Shown here piece after piece: positions 28,701 through 39,715 of a DNA stretch of 64,000 bases (within the stretch, counting starts at the first letter, position 1; each line of letters starts with the position of its first letter). Under the pieces are notes generated by a model. The model was given only the letters and a program-made list of their open reading frames with translations. It did no database searches and was not told the DNA's origin. The DNA comes from Monomorium pharaonis (Eukaryota > Arthropoda > Insecta > Hymenoptera > Formicidae), in the NCBI RefSeq assembly GCF_013373865.1, contig NC_050475.1:2371001-2435000 (forward strand), read 5' to 3'. A program made the position numbers and the translations under genes.

Positions 28701-31700
28701 TATAAAGACAGGTTTTTTGCAGCGTCTAAATTTAATAATGCGTAATTGTGCGCATTAACAACACAATTTGAACGTTAGCCAGAACAAAGTGATACAATGT
28801 GTAATAGTTTTTTTTTTTTTTTTTTTTGTAGAATTGCGAGCGAGTAGTCGAAAAAAATTTTCCCCCGAGAGAGGGTGCTATATTTATTTACTTTAAATTA
28901 AATTTCAGCCCTTTTTGTAATGATGTCACAGTTAACTATGATTGTTGGCTGTCTACGGAGCAGTAGACTACTTCATTGTGACTTGTTATTCAACATTCTA
29001 CGATCACCTTTAGGATTCTTTGATACTACACCGTCCGGCAGAATATTAAATCGTTTTGGGAAGGATGTTGACGTAATAGACAACGTTCTACCTCATGTTC
29101 TTAGGGCTTGGTTGATGTGTCTAGCATCGGTATGCGAGAATTTTAGTTTTAATCTCTGTATATTTCAATCTCACTATACCAATTATAATGTTTAGCAGAA
29201 CCACTGGTCCACCAATTAATACATGATATCACAATCACAGTTAATTACATAACGACGAGAATTAAAGAGCTTTCTGTCTTCTCGCAGCTTCTGTCGTCTC
29301 TATTATTCATTAATACTCATTAATGATCAGTAGACAACTATCAGAAGCGCACGCGTTATTAATCAACGCGCTTAATTAATTAACGAGCCAATATAATTGC
29401 ATGTCTACCAGTGACATCGTATCTTTTCTCACAGTGCAATCATATAAAGTAGTACAACACTTCTCTTTATCATCTTCTCGTTTTATCATCGTACATTATT
29501 CATGTTCAATTTCTCTCTTTCTCTCCATCTACACACATTTATTATTTATATATATTTTATTGTCTCTCTTTAATTATGTGCACCTCAATTCATGTGTGAC
29601 TGCAGTGAGGAACTTGCATATGACGCTTAGACGAAATCACAGGTGATGAGCAACTAATGAAAATGAACATTGCCGATCGTAGAGTTTTAAATTAAGATTT
29701 CTCTCCTTCACTCACTCGCAAAAAAAAGACTCAGGTGTATTCGACGTAATTCGCAGACGCAAATGTTCTGATGTGTAAAAAACTGTCTTTTTTTAACCCG
29801 ATAAATCAAAATTGATTACCGATCGTTGTAGGCGTGACAGTATTTGCAATGGCGCTATTCCTGGCTAGAGGGACGGTACTCGCTTCTAGGCGTATCTTCG
29901 AGAGTACGCTGCAACACGTTCTTCGCAACCCAATGTCATTCTTTGACACAACTCCGATTGGCCGAATTCTTAGTCGGCTTGGTAAAGACATTGACGTTAT
30001 TGACAATATCCTACCGATGATTCTGCGTTCTTGGCTCACTTGTCTCTTTTCGGTATGATATTCTCATATAACTACATCTGTACTATATAAGTAATGATCT
30101 CTGTCACAGTTGTTATGAATTAATATTACGTCTTTTACTTGTCGAGTAATAGATTACTAAATAGATTGATATCTCCTTTCCTTATTTTTTTGTCTTAGTT
30201 TATGTTGAATTTAAATTTGCTTTGAAGTATTGATGACACTTTGCACGAAGTGTTATTTTCTATTATATACTGCAAAATGTTCCATCAGTAATTTACGTTA
30301 CTTTATACATTAACGACCTTGATTTTACATCTAAAATTGCTTAAAACGATAAGATTTGCAAATGTGAAGTAAAGAAATATTTTTTCATTGATAACCTTAC
30401 GCATTTGAATATATAAAAACTCAATAGACGCAAAGAGCGAAAGATATGGATTCCCAATAGTAGGAACGTTACATACTGTCGAATTCGTATGTCACTATTT
30501 ATGACTTTTTTTCAGTTACTGTTCGAGAACGTTATTGTTAATTTGCCTCACGAGTGTCGTCATGACAATTTGAATGTAACATTATTTTGATAACTTGAAA
30601 TTTTAGAGAAAAAAAAAAACGCTGGAATATAGTAACATAGTGCTGGCCTGTCGGCTAAGCGTATACGGGCACGGGTACGCTTGATACGTGTAGGAAGCCG
30701 TTGTGCCGGCAATCAGCAGAGCACGGAGGATCAACAAGCGTATAAAGAGACGAAGGGACATGGTAAGGAATATCCTCGATGCTGCTTGCCTGGTTCGAAC
30801 AGCGTTCGATTGAGCGGCTTACCCGTGCGTTTTGTATGCTCAGCCGGCCAGGTAACGGCCACAGTTTGAATGGCTGCTATTTTCTTTAAACTCGTCAAAA
30901 GATACGTTTCTACTAACAATATCCCTTTCTTTCTTTCTTTTTTTTTTTAAATAAGTGTATCTTGTCCGGAGTAAAACACTGATGGGATTGAGAAAAAAAA
31001 AGAAAAAATGTATAAGATTTATAATTAATAAGTCCTAATTTCGTCGATTTATTGAAACTTTATTAAAGATATAATTGCAAAAAAAAACGCAAAGTCGTAT
31101 CAATGAATCGTACTTTTTTGTGGTGTATAACAGCTCGCCTTATTTTGGGAATTTATTTTGCGAAAGGATGATTCATGAGAATGTTTTGGTCGATTTTATA
31201 CTGTGCTGTCCAGTTGCATATATTGGTATATAATATCGTAAAATTTATGGATCTTTGATTACGATAGCAATTGCTTGGTCATGTCAAGAATGAAATAAAA
31301 TGCAGTAGGTCCGGGTATCGCTGTTCGTCTTTTTGGGGAAATTGTGTTTGCATATCGTTGATATACCATTGATTGCATTGTTGATGATGTTCATTTTCGT
31401 TTATCCTGTCAGTATATGTATTTTGAATCCAATGATTTAGAAATACGCTTAAGAGTGACGATCTCAATTTTCCACTAATTGCTTTAACAGCATTCAAGAC
31501 GGAACTTGGCTTCAAATCATTGTCATTCTCTTACATCGCAAACTTTAAAATAATTTTTTAAAATTAAATTTATCTTTTTACATTGAGTTTTTTTCAGTTA
31601 CCATTTGAGAATGTTATTGTTAATTTAGTCTTAGGACTGTCGTTGTGACAATTTATACTACTGTATATATAAATCTTAGTGCAACCATAGTGTAGTAATT

Positions 31701-34700
31701 ATTCAGAGAATGGACACAATTATATACCAGTAATATTCCTGTACAAAATTTGGTCTTGCTTGTGCTTGGTAACGCTTATTTCTCTATTACTTGCTTGTAT
31801 AACATCTTTCTAATTACGATTCTGCCTTCTGGGAACGTGATTTGTTTGTATATCCTATTGGTATATATATCCTGTTGGTATATATATCCTGTCTGGTATG
31901 CCACACAGCAAACTCCACACCTTCGCATAACATGAGACCATGAGAAAGAACGATAATTTAAGTTCGTGATATTGACAGATATTGCATTTGAATATCGAGC
32001 AGCATTACGATAGAAAAGAGAAGGATAAAATGTATTTTAAAAACAGCGATCGTTCAGCCCGCGTCAAAAAGAGAAATAAAGTACGTGTTTAATGTCAAAA
32101 AGCTATTATTACGTGTAATACATTGTTTCGTCTAATGTATAATGCATTGCTTATGGGATATAAGTTTTCGTTAAAATTTTTTGCTTTTCCAAACGACTCG
32201 TGCGAACTGTATCAGGTGCGATTACAATGAAAATCATCCATGTCTGATGTTGTAGCGATCGCGAGCTTTTTCTGCGATTTGGCACCGCAGCTGGGTTGTT
32301 GGTTGGCTGCTCGCCAGATGCACATAGTGATGCTGCGTGCTGTGATGCGTGCCCCATTGACCTTCTTTGATACGACTCCTATTGGTCGTATTATCTCCAG
32401 GTTTGCTAAAGACGTGGACGTACTGGATACATCTCTTCCCCCACAAATTTCTGATACCATCTATTGCTTGTTTGAGGTAATTTCTTTCGTAGCGTGCCTT
32501 TCGAGAATACCGGATTGGGATTTCTTATCTTATTGCTTCCCTCCTACTACCCCTCTGTATCTTCTCGACCCCTCGCAGTTTAAGTTTTACACCATCAGTG
32601 TACCATTACTTTTTCGCTAGAGAAATTTTGCGTACATCTCCTTGGACTGCGAATTAAACATTCCTGACTATATAATTTGTGTTTGTTAAGAGGTGCCTGA
32701 ATAATGGTGGTATTTGGTATATTATGTATATGCTGGACACTTGGGATGATGGGGTACAATCCCTGTCTGTAGCTTTGCAAACTTGGTTTTACAGAGAATA
32801 CATTTGGAACGCAATTAAATGTGCCGTAGAGTTTGAATATAATTGTGTCCGTTCTCGTAGAAACAATCGATTGCAATCGATGAACTACTCTATCTGTACC
32901 GGAGTAAAAAAAATACTTTAGCAGTATCGAGTTTGACTTAAAAGAAACTTATGTACATCTTGATACGCTAATATTATGTCCATGCTTATATGTATATTGC
33001 TTACATGGTACTTGTCTAATGCACAACAATAATCATTCATGGTACATGTTGATGGGCCTAGAAACGATGAATCTTGCCTCTTTTTTTGTACAAACAATTG
33101 CTGTCCGGAAGAGATATGAGCGCTTCATTCAGTAGAATTTTCTGCATGGGAATCATATTAAGTCTTTTTATTTTATACTCTTCTCTTATCTATCAAGCTG
33201 ATTCATTCGATCACAACTTTGCATTTATTATTTATACATGTATTTTTTCACATGCACATACGCATACACACACAGATTTTTTTTCCTATTTTGATTTATT
33301 TATGCACAGCACAGTAATATTAACATCTTGCACGTTTTCTACTTTCCTTATGAAGAGTAACGATGAAGCGAAATATTTTCAGTGTTATTAATGGTTGATG
33401 TATATTGCAGGTGATAGCCACTCTCGTTGTTATAAGCTACAGTACACCTATATTTGTTTCGGTGATACTGCCAATAGGCGCGATTTACTACTTTATTCAA
33501 CGTTTTTACGTTGCTACATCGCGTCAATTAAAACGATTAGAATCTGTGTCGAGATCTCCTATATATTCGCATTTCAGTGAATCGGTAACTGGTATGTTTA
33601 AAGTTCTATATATTGCATGCCCTATAATGTTTCACTCATTAACAAAAATTTATGTTCTTAAAAATATCTATCATCTAGGTGCGCAAATAATTAGAGCGTA
33701 TGGCGTGCAAGAACAATTTATCCGTGAATCTGAAAATAGAGTGGATTTCAATCAAGTGTGTTACTTTCCTAGTATTATTGCAAACAGGTATATATGTCTA
33801 CAAGATGACGTAATTGAATTTTTCTACATACAATCCTTAACTCAAACGCAATGTTGCAGATGGCTGGCCGTGAGATTGGAGATGGTTGGAAATTTAATTA
33901 TATTCTTCGCAGCTCTATTCACTGTTTTAGGTAGAGACACTATGAGTTCAGGTCTCGTTGGTCTATCGGTCAGCTATGCCTTACAAGTAAGATCTAATTA
34001 ACAAATTATAAACATATAATGCAATATTTTAACAAGCGTAATGACAGGTTTATGAGATTCAAAATAAAGTATAGCTAAAGAGGATGTAAGCCAACGCAAG
34101 GTGTTAAAATCGTTGTGCTAAAATTGTTTATAAACAAGATAATTACAAACGTTTCGAACCCGTTATCAGGTCGTCTTCAGTGTTTCGTTATAAATTCGAA
34201 ATGACCCCAAAAAACTTATATTACATAATATTTTAATATTATTTACAATATATTTACAATATATCATATCGATAGAAACCATGTCTCTTTGTGATATAAC
34301 CAAGTAAAATATTAAAAGCGCTTAAAACGCTTGTTATATCGGGTGATATTTATATGTTCGTTTAATATAGTTGTGTAAATATTCATTATGTCTGCTACAG
34401 ATTACACAGACCTTAAACTGGCTGGTGCGTATGACGTCCGATGTTGAGACTAATATTGTCGCAGTAGAAAGAATCAAGGAATACGGTGAAACAACGCAAG
34501 AGGCGCCCTGGAAGAACACGGAGTACATGCCTTCGAAAGAGTGGCCTAAACACGGTCGTGTTGATTTCAAGGATTTCAAAGTACGCTATAGGGAGGGATT
34601 GGATCTCGTGCTGAACGGCCTGACGTTCAGCGTTCTCGGTGGTGAGAAGATCGGCATAGTAGGCAGAACCGGCGCCGGAAAATCGTCCCTGACATTAGCG

Positions 34701-35957
34701 CTCTTTAGAATAATTGAGGCGGCCCACGGGAAGATTTTGATCGACGACATTGATATTTCGAAACTGGGCCTTCACGATCTGCGCTCAAGATTGACTATTA
34801 TTCCTCAGGATCCCGTTTTGTTCTCTGGAACGCTAAGGATGAATCTGGATCCCTTCGATTGTTACTCCGACGAGGAAGTCTGGAGAGCGTTAGAGCACGC
34901 TCATTTGAAATCATTCATAAAAAGTATAAATGGCTTTTGTGATCTTCTGTTAAAAAATCTTGAAATCTACTCTCAAAGAGTGCATTATTTCATTCTTTTT
35001 CCAGATTTGCCAAGCGCTCTTTTACATGAGGTTTCTGAAGGCGGGGAAAATTTAAGCGTAGGGCAAAGACAGTTGATCTGCTTGGCGAGAGCATTGCTTA
35101 GAAAAACGAAAGTACTCATATTGGATGAAGCAACAGCCGCGGTTGATTTAGAAACAGATGATTTAATTCAGACTACCATTCGCCAAGAATTTAAGGATTG
35201 TACAGTTCTCACAATAGCCCACAGGCTCAACACCATTTTAGATTCTGATAGGTATATTTTAAGTTACTTTAACTTATATTTCATGATTTTATATATATAT
35301 GCATTATAATTATTTTATTGAAAACAATACTTAAAAATATTTATATTTATATGAATTTATATTTTTCTTTTCAAAGCAATTAGATAATAATATTCTAGGT
35401 TTTATAGTATTTTTTAATTTCTCATAATTTAATTGTGTTTTAAATAAAGAGCTACAATCATATAAATACAAATATTTAAAGGTCAAAATAAAATAATTAT
35501 AATTTTTAATTACAAATCAATGATTCGAGAATTAAGAAAAATAAGAAAAGCGACATGGCAAAAATGTCAAAATGAATAGGTCGTTTAAACTCTTTATTTC
35601 CGGGTTATAATAAATTTTAAAAGTTATTTGAAATGCTTGTTATAGAAATGCATGCACTCTTTAATATTAAATCATGTTGAAACGTGCCATATTTGCTACG
35701 AAAATTTGAGTAATCACCTCTATTTTAATTTCTTTTATTAAGCTGATTTTATTTTAAGCATTAATTTGAATGTAATTATCACGATACAATTGCAAAACTA
35801 TTTTTGCGAAGTATATTACAAATAATAATAATAATGTTTCAGAGTGATCGTATTGGACAAAGGTCTGATTGTCGAATATGATTCTCCGGAAGTGCTACTT
35901 CGCAATTCATCTAGCTCTTTTTACAGTATGGCTAAGGACGCAGGTCTAGCTGCTTAA
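16247..35957 (+). CDS. Multidrug resistance-associated protein, ABCC1-type exporter, with three alternative internal exons
   Basis: Full-length ABC transporter that exports organic anions and glutathione conjugates; orthologous to insect MRP and vertebrate ABCC1. Constitutive exons: 16247-16297, 20227-20526, 20746-20883, 21192-21305, 21699-21898, 22409-22597, 22891-23524, 23860-24006, 24136-24220, 24309-24508, 24865-25366, 26032-26215, 26304-26433, 26543-26762, then one of three 221-nt variants (28909-29129, 29832-30052, 32256-32476), then 33411-33591, 33679-33787, 33860-33986, 34401-34923, 35005-35251, 35843-35957. The sum is 4617 nt, 1538 aa. Layout: extra N-terminal membrane domain (about 1-200), membrane domain 1, NBD1 with Walker A GTVGSGKSS (659-667), LSGGQ (749-753) and FLDDP with the family's aspartate in place of catalytic glutamate, a linker (about 850-960), membrane domain 2, and NBD2 with GRTGAGKSS (1332-1340), LSVGQRQ and LDEATAAVD. 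The first exon is only 17 codons and is followed by a 3.9-kb intron. Confidence 0.96.
16341..16372. repeat. TC repeat in MRP intron 1
   Basis: (TC)16-type tract 44 nt after the first MRP donor; a second tract is present at about 16661-16706. Confidence 0.85.
28909..29129 (+). CDS. MRP alternative exon, variant 1
   Basis: 221-nt exon bounded by an acceptor ending TTTCAG and a GTATGC donor, entering in phase 1 and leaving in phase 0. It encodes 74 residues (about 1032-1105 of the protein): a transmembrane helix, then the loop with LRSPLGFFDTTPSGRI, then KDVDVIDNVLP. The stretch SRLLHCDLLFNILRSP resembles vertebrate ABCC1 more closely than the other two variants do, which suggests this is the ancestral-like copy. 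A run of about 20 T lies roughly 80 nt upstream of the acceptor. Confidence 0.92.
29832..30052 (+). CDS. MRP alternative exon, variant 2
   Basis: Same 221-nt length and phase as variant 1, with acceptor GTTGTAG and donor TCG/GTATGA. It encodes 74 residues containing LRNPMSFFDTTPIGRI and KDIDVIDNILP. The membrane half (VTVFAMALFLARGTVLASRR) differs from variants 1 and 3. The pyrimidine tract before the acceptor is poor, as expected for a regulated exon. Confidence 0.92.
30510..31650 (+). repeat. Paired intronic element between MRP variants 2 and 3
   Basis: Two copies of a roughly 65-nt element lie in the variant 2-variant 3 intron, at about 30506-30572 and 31588-31652. Both begin TTTTTTTCAGTTAC and continue with TTCGAGAACGTT or TTTGAGAATGTT, then ATTGTTAATTT, and both have a GTCGT-TGACAATTT block near the end. 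I estimate about three-quarters identity by eye. They are not transposon ends I recognise. Confidence 0.6.
32256..32476 (+). CDS. MRP alternative exon, variant 3
   Basis: Third 221-nt copy, with acceptor GTTGTAG and donor GAG/GTAATT. It encodes 74 residues with MRAPLTFFDTTPIGRI and KDVDVLDTSLP. It is the most divergent copy: the first half includes AIASFFCDLAPQLGCW, and the end reads TIYCLFE in place of WLxCLxS. The start was fixed by alignment: 36 residues precede FFDTTP in all three variants, and an upstream stop codon rules out an earlier acceptor. Confidence 0.88.
34140..34190 (-). repeat. Hammerhead-like motif in an MRP intron, possible remnant of a retroelement
   Basis: On the minus strand, 34151-34169 reads CTGATAACGGGTTCGAAAC, preceded by CTGAAGACGAC. 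This resembles the CUGANGA...GAAA core of a minimal hammerhead ribozyme with a two-base-pair stem II and a GGTT loop. The normally invariant G after the N of CUGANGA is A, so it would be inactive. No reverse transcriptase lies nearby. The link to Penelope-like elements is a guess. Confidence 0.3.
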
Positions 35958-36383
35958 ACAAAACAAATTCATATCATGATTACTTTTAGTGGTTATATTA
36001 TACATTATCCGCGAGCCAATGTCGAAATAAACGACACGCAGAAAGCCATAGAACGAAAAAGGCGTAAAGCCTTAGCATAGATTAATTTGTATAGTGAAAT
36101 ATTTCTACGCAAAACAAGCGAGAGCGTTTCATGTAACCGATGGTGCAAGAACGTTGAAGTTTCATCAGAATTGTTCTTGCTAGATCTTATTGAGTGATAA
36201 CTCTCCGCAATTTTACTGTTGATTATCGAACCTTATATATTCTAGATTAAGTTTTGTAGCATCTTTCATCATACGAAACAAACAACGCAACACACCTCGT
36301 TTTGAAACTAGCGTCGATATCCAATCTAATTTTAACTGGGCAATGGTCGAGTGGATTCCTATTTGAACAATATGTCATTTTTT

Positions 36384-36389
36384 AATAAA
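36384..36389 (+). terminator. Candidate polyadenylation signal of MRP
   Basis: AATAAA about 430 nt after the MRP stop codon, followed by GT/CT-rich DNA. It defines a plausible 3' UTR of 35958 to about 36410. Confidence 0.55.
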
Positions 36390-37847
36390 GTATTAATGCA
36401 TTATTCATGGCGTGCTCTCTCTCTTTATATTTTATATACCTTTTTATAATAAAATTAACGTACTTAATTTCAAACATTTTTATGAAAGCATTACTATAGT
36501 TTTTTATCTGTTTTGTCCGTATTTGTAGAGCAACAATATTTAATTAATTGCATAATATATAATAATTAATATTATATCAATATTACTATATTTAATATTG
36601 ATACAATAATATTGTAATATTATTATATCATTATTCTGCAGGGTATTTAAAAGTAGAATATTATGAATGATGTATTTACCGCCTTTTATAATATTGAATA
36701 ATTTTTAAATAAATAAGTTTTTTAAGTAACTTTTGCAAGCTAAATAGTTGACTAGAAATATGTTTCTAAAATATTTGATAGGAATCCTTATACTCGACAA
36801 CTTTTGAGTTAAATTATGCCCATTCAAATAGTTCCAACTTATTGAAATAAGCCTTAATAACAACGCGATCAATAATAAAGTGCGTGTTCACTCAAAAAAA
36901 GAAAAGAACAAAAGAAAAAGAATAACCCAGATTATCCTAAATAACCCATTAATTTAGATAAATAAATTTCAAAATAGTTTTCATAAATACTGCTTTAACA
37001 ATATTTGGAATGTGTTCTGTATATTTAAGATTTAAGCACACATGAATTTTTTTCATGTATTATATCGTTCATTCAGAAAAGTGCATTTTTTATTTTTTTT
37101 TTCATTTTTCTTTAACACATGACAATCAGTCGCAATACTATTATTTGTTTTTATTTTATTAAATTACATACATTGTTAATAAATGGAACGAAGTATATTT
37201 GCTGCATACTTATTGGATACAAGTTAATTTTAAATCGAACCATTCAATACCACTGATGTGATGTAATATTTTATTTTTATATAAATCATTCGTTAAAGCA
37301 ATGGCGTTGCAATGGCAATTTCAATTTAGTATACATTTGTATGCAGCAAAAGTATTTTGGGAAATAATGTGACATTACATTTTACTGTATATACTCTATC
37401 ACTTTATAAAATTTCATGTATTATCCAAAGTATATATATTATAGTGGACTAACATCTGTGCCTATTTTACAAAGATCAGAGAAATCGCATTTAGCATCGT
37501 TTTTTTTCTTTTCAAATGGTTTGATCGCGTTCATAGGTGAATCATACTTTAGTCAGTGTTTTCTTAAACTGTTTACTATTTTGTATAGCAGTCGTATATG
37601 TACTAGATTTGTATAGCATTTTAATCTCTTTAATATCGCATATTGCTAGATTATCACTGAATACTTTCGAGAGTATTAATATTGCGTTAAACTTGCCTTT
37701 TTTAATTATATTATTATTTTGTATTTGTTACTTTACTCGTAAAAGTAAGGCTGCTAAAAATGAGGTTTAGAGATCACTCTACAATCGTCTAGTGCCTATT
37801 AAAGTTCCATCATTTGGAAGTAATAATTTAATATTCACGAGAAAAGA

Positions 37848-37932
37848 TACATACATATACACATACACATATATATGTATATATGTATGTATATATATAT
37901 ATATATATACATACATATATATATATATATAT
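37848..37932. repeat. AT/TATG microsatellite
   Basis: Alternating TA with interspersed CATA/TATG units over about 85 nt. Low-complexity repeat; the 63-codon frame across it is not a gene. Confidence 0.85.
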
Positions 37933-39638
37933 GGCCCTCAAAAAAGCGATAGCTACCTATTACTTAAAACGGAACAAAAGTGATGTTTGTCATAATAAGC
38001 ATATTCGAGTTATGATATAAATATAAAAGCCAAACCGCCAAATAAACCAAGTTTTGCCAACATGTTAACTTGCAATCAATATAATCTACTTGAGCCTTTT
38101 TCGCAAAATTGCAAAACTTGCAGATCTGGTGTAACCAGATTATGACTAGCAAATATTTCATTATTCTGGCTGTAAGTTCTAAATTCATACCCTCTTTGCA
38201 ATTTTATTAGTAAATTAAAATTTTAGCAAGTTAACAATTAAAATCAAAATGTAAAATTTAAAAAACTATCCGTTCATTAAACTGTCATGTGGCGATTTAT
38301 ATTCAATATTATTAAAAGTTTCATTGTTTTATGAAACTTGGCTTTTAATATATTCGTATAAAACTTTCGTTATGTATGATTTATAACATATATGCGGAAT
38401 TTGTTTCTTATACAAAGTTTCTTATGCTAAAATTAGAAATTTATAAAATTTTGTCTTGCCATTCGAAAAACTATATTATATTTAAATATAATAAGATATT
38501 TTATCTTTTGCCTAACTCTTTCGAATTTAACGACGTAATAAACCATGTGTCGGATGTATCTTGATTGAATTAAAATAAAAATTTACGATTTAATATTCAG
38601 AGATTGCTTGAAAATCTAACTCAAAAGAGTTATACAAGATTAATTATTTATTACGATTATATATTGCGAAGAGAAGATGCAAAATTGTAATCATTGTTAG
38701 TATAAATTAAACCACTTATTATTTTTAAATTTTTACTTAGAGGTTACGTTCACGGCTTCAGCTAAATTATTTCTTGTTTTTAGCATGCGCATCTTGTTAA
38801 CTTTTCGAATCTCGAGCACAAACAGCAGGAATCGTACATTTCATTTAATTCTTTTTTTGCGTTCGTTATTGTTTAAGGTATTTAATACATACCTGACGTT
38901 TTCCCAGTGCCGATTTATTATGTAAATACTAAAACAGAAAAAATATGTAAACGCGCAATAATCTTCGATATCGGTTTTAATCTGTACCGTTCTTCTTATG
39001 CGACATGTACTTTAGACATAATGCTAATCATTAAAAAAAATGTTTAAGCCAGAAAATAAAAAGATTCTACTATATTGTATTACACGCGCATGTGAAAGAG
39101 CTTACTAACAATTGCAATAAGCGCGGAAGGAAAAGTGCCTTCTTGTAAGACAAAGAAAAAGAAAAAATTGCAGGAAACCGAGACGTACCGTTTATAGTAT
39201 AAATTTAGAAATTTGTCTATATATTTAATTTTTTTCCACGCGTGCTTCTCTTCTATATACGTATATAATCTAATTGTTGTAAAATTTGATAGAATCCCAG
39301 CTGTTATCGCTTCCAGCTGGTCTTGCGTTTTGTTATGCGTCCTTTAATACGTAAGATATATATGTATAATATATTGTTTCTCATCCGTTTATCAATGATG
39401 TAAGAATGAATTAGCTTAGATCGATCGTTCGTCGATTTTGAACGCGTAAATTTATCGTATATAATTGTTTTACGTAAGTTTTGTAAGTTCTTGCGTATCA
39501 CTTAAGAAGTAGTAAAAATAACAATTAGGAGACATTACTTATATTTATTATAAACGATAATTTTTACAGTCTAAGTAGCATCGGCGTGTAATGTTAACAA
39601 CACACGTGTGGATCGCCGCATCTCAGTATATATATTCT

Positions 39639-39715
39639 CGCGCGACCGCGCGTAATAATACTTAGCTCGAAGAGCCGCGTAGAAACCTCGCACCGCACTC
39701 CCGGCGTGCGGTGAT
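39639..39715. other. GC-rich islet with perfect hairpin in the MRP/CLPTM1 intergenic region
   Basis: In otherwise AT-rich DNA, 39691-39698 (CACCGCAC) pairs perfectly with 39706-39713 (GTGCGGTG) around a 7-nt loop. A second short palindrome of CGCGC type lies just upstream near 39640-39651. It could be a structured element in the CLPTM1 3' UTR; no known RNA family was recognised. Confidence 0.4.

Noticed and set aside
28408..28758. 116-codon frame just upstream of MRP variant 1, considered as a fourth variant
   Set aside because: Lacks FFDTTP, the phase is wrong, and there are no matching splice sites.
31279..31515. Minus-strand 78-codon frame in the MRP variant intron
   Set aside because: Considered as a transposase fragment, but no catalytic motif or terminal repeats were visible.
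36900..39540. Search for tRNA or microRNA genes in the MRP/CLPTM1 intergenic region
   Set aside because: No cloverleaf with a GTTCGA-type T-loop and no convincing precursor hairpin were found.
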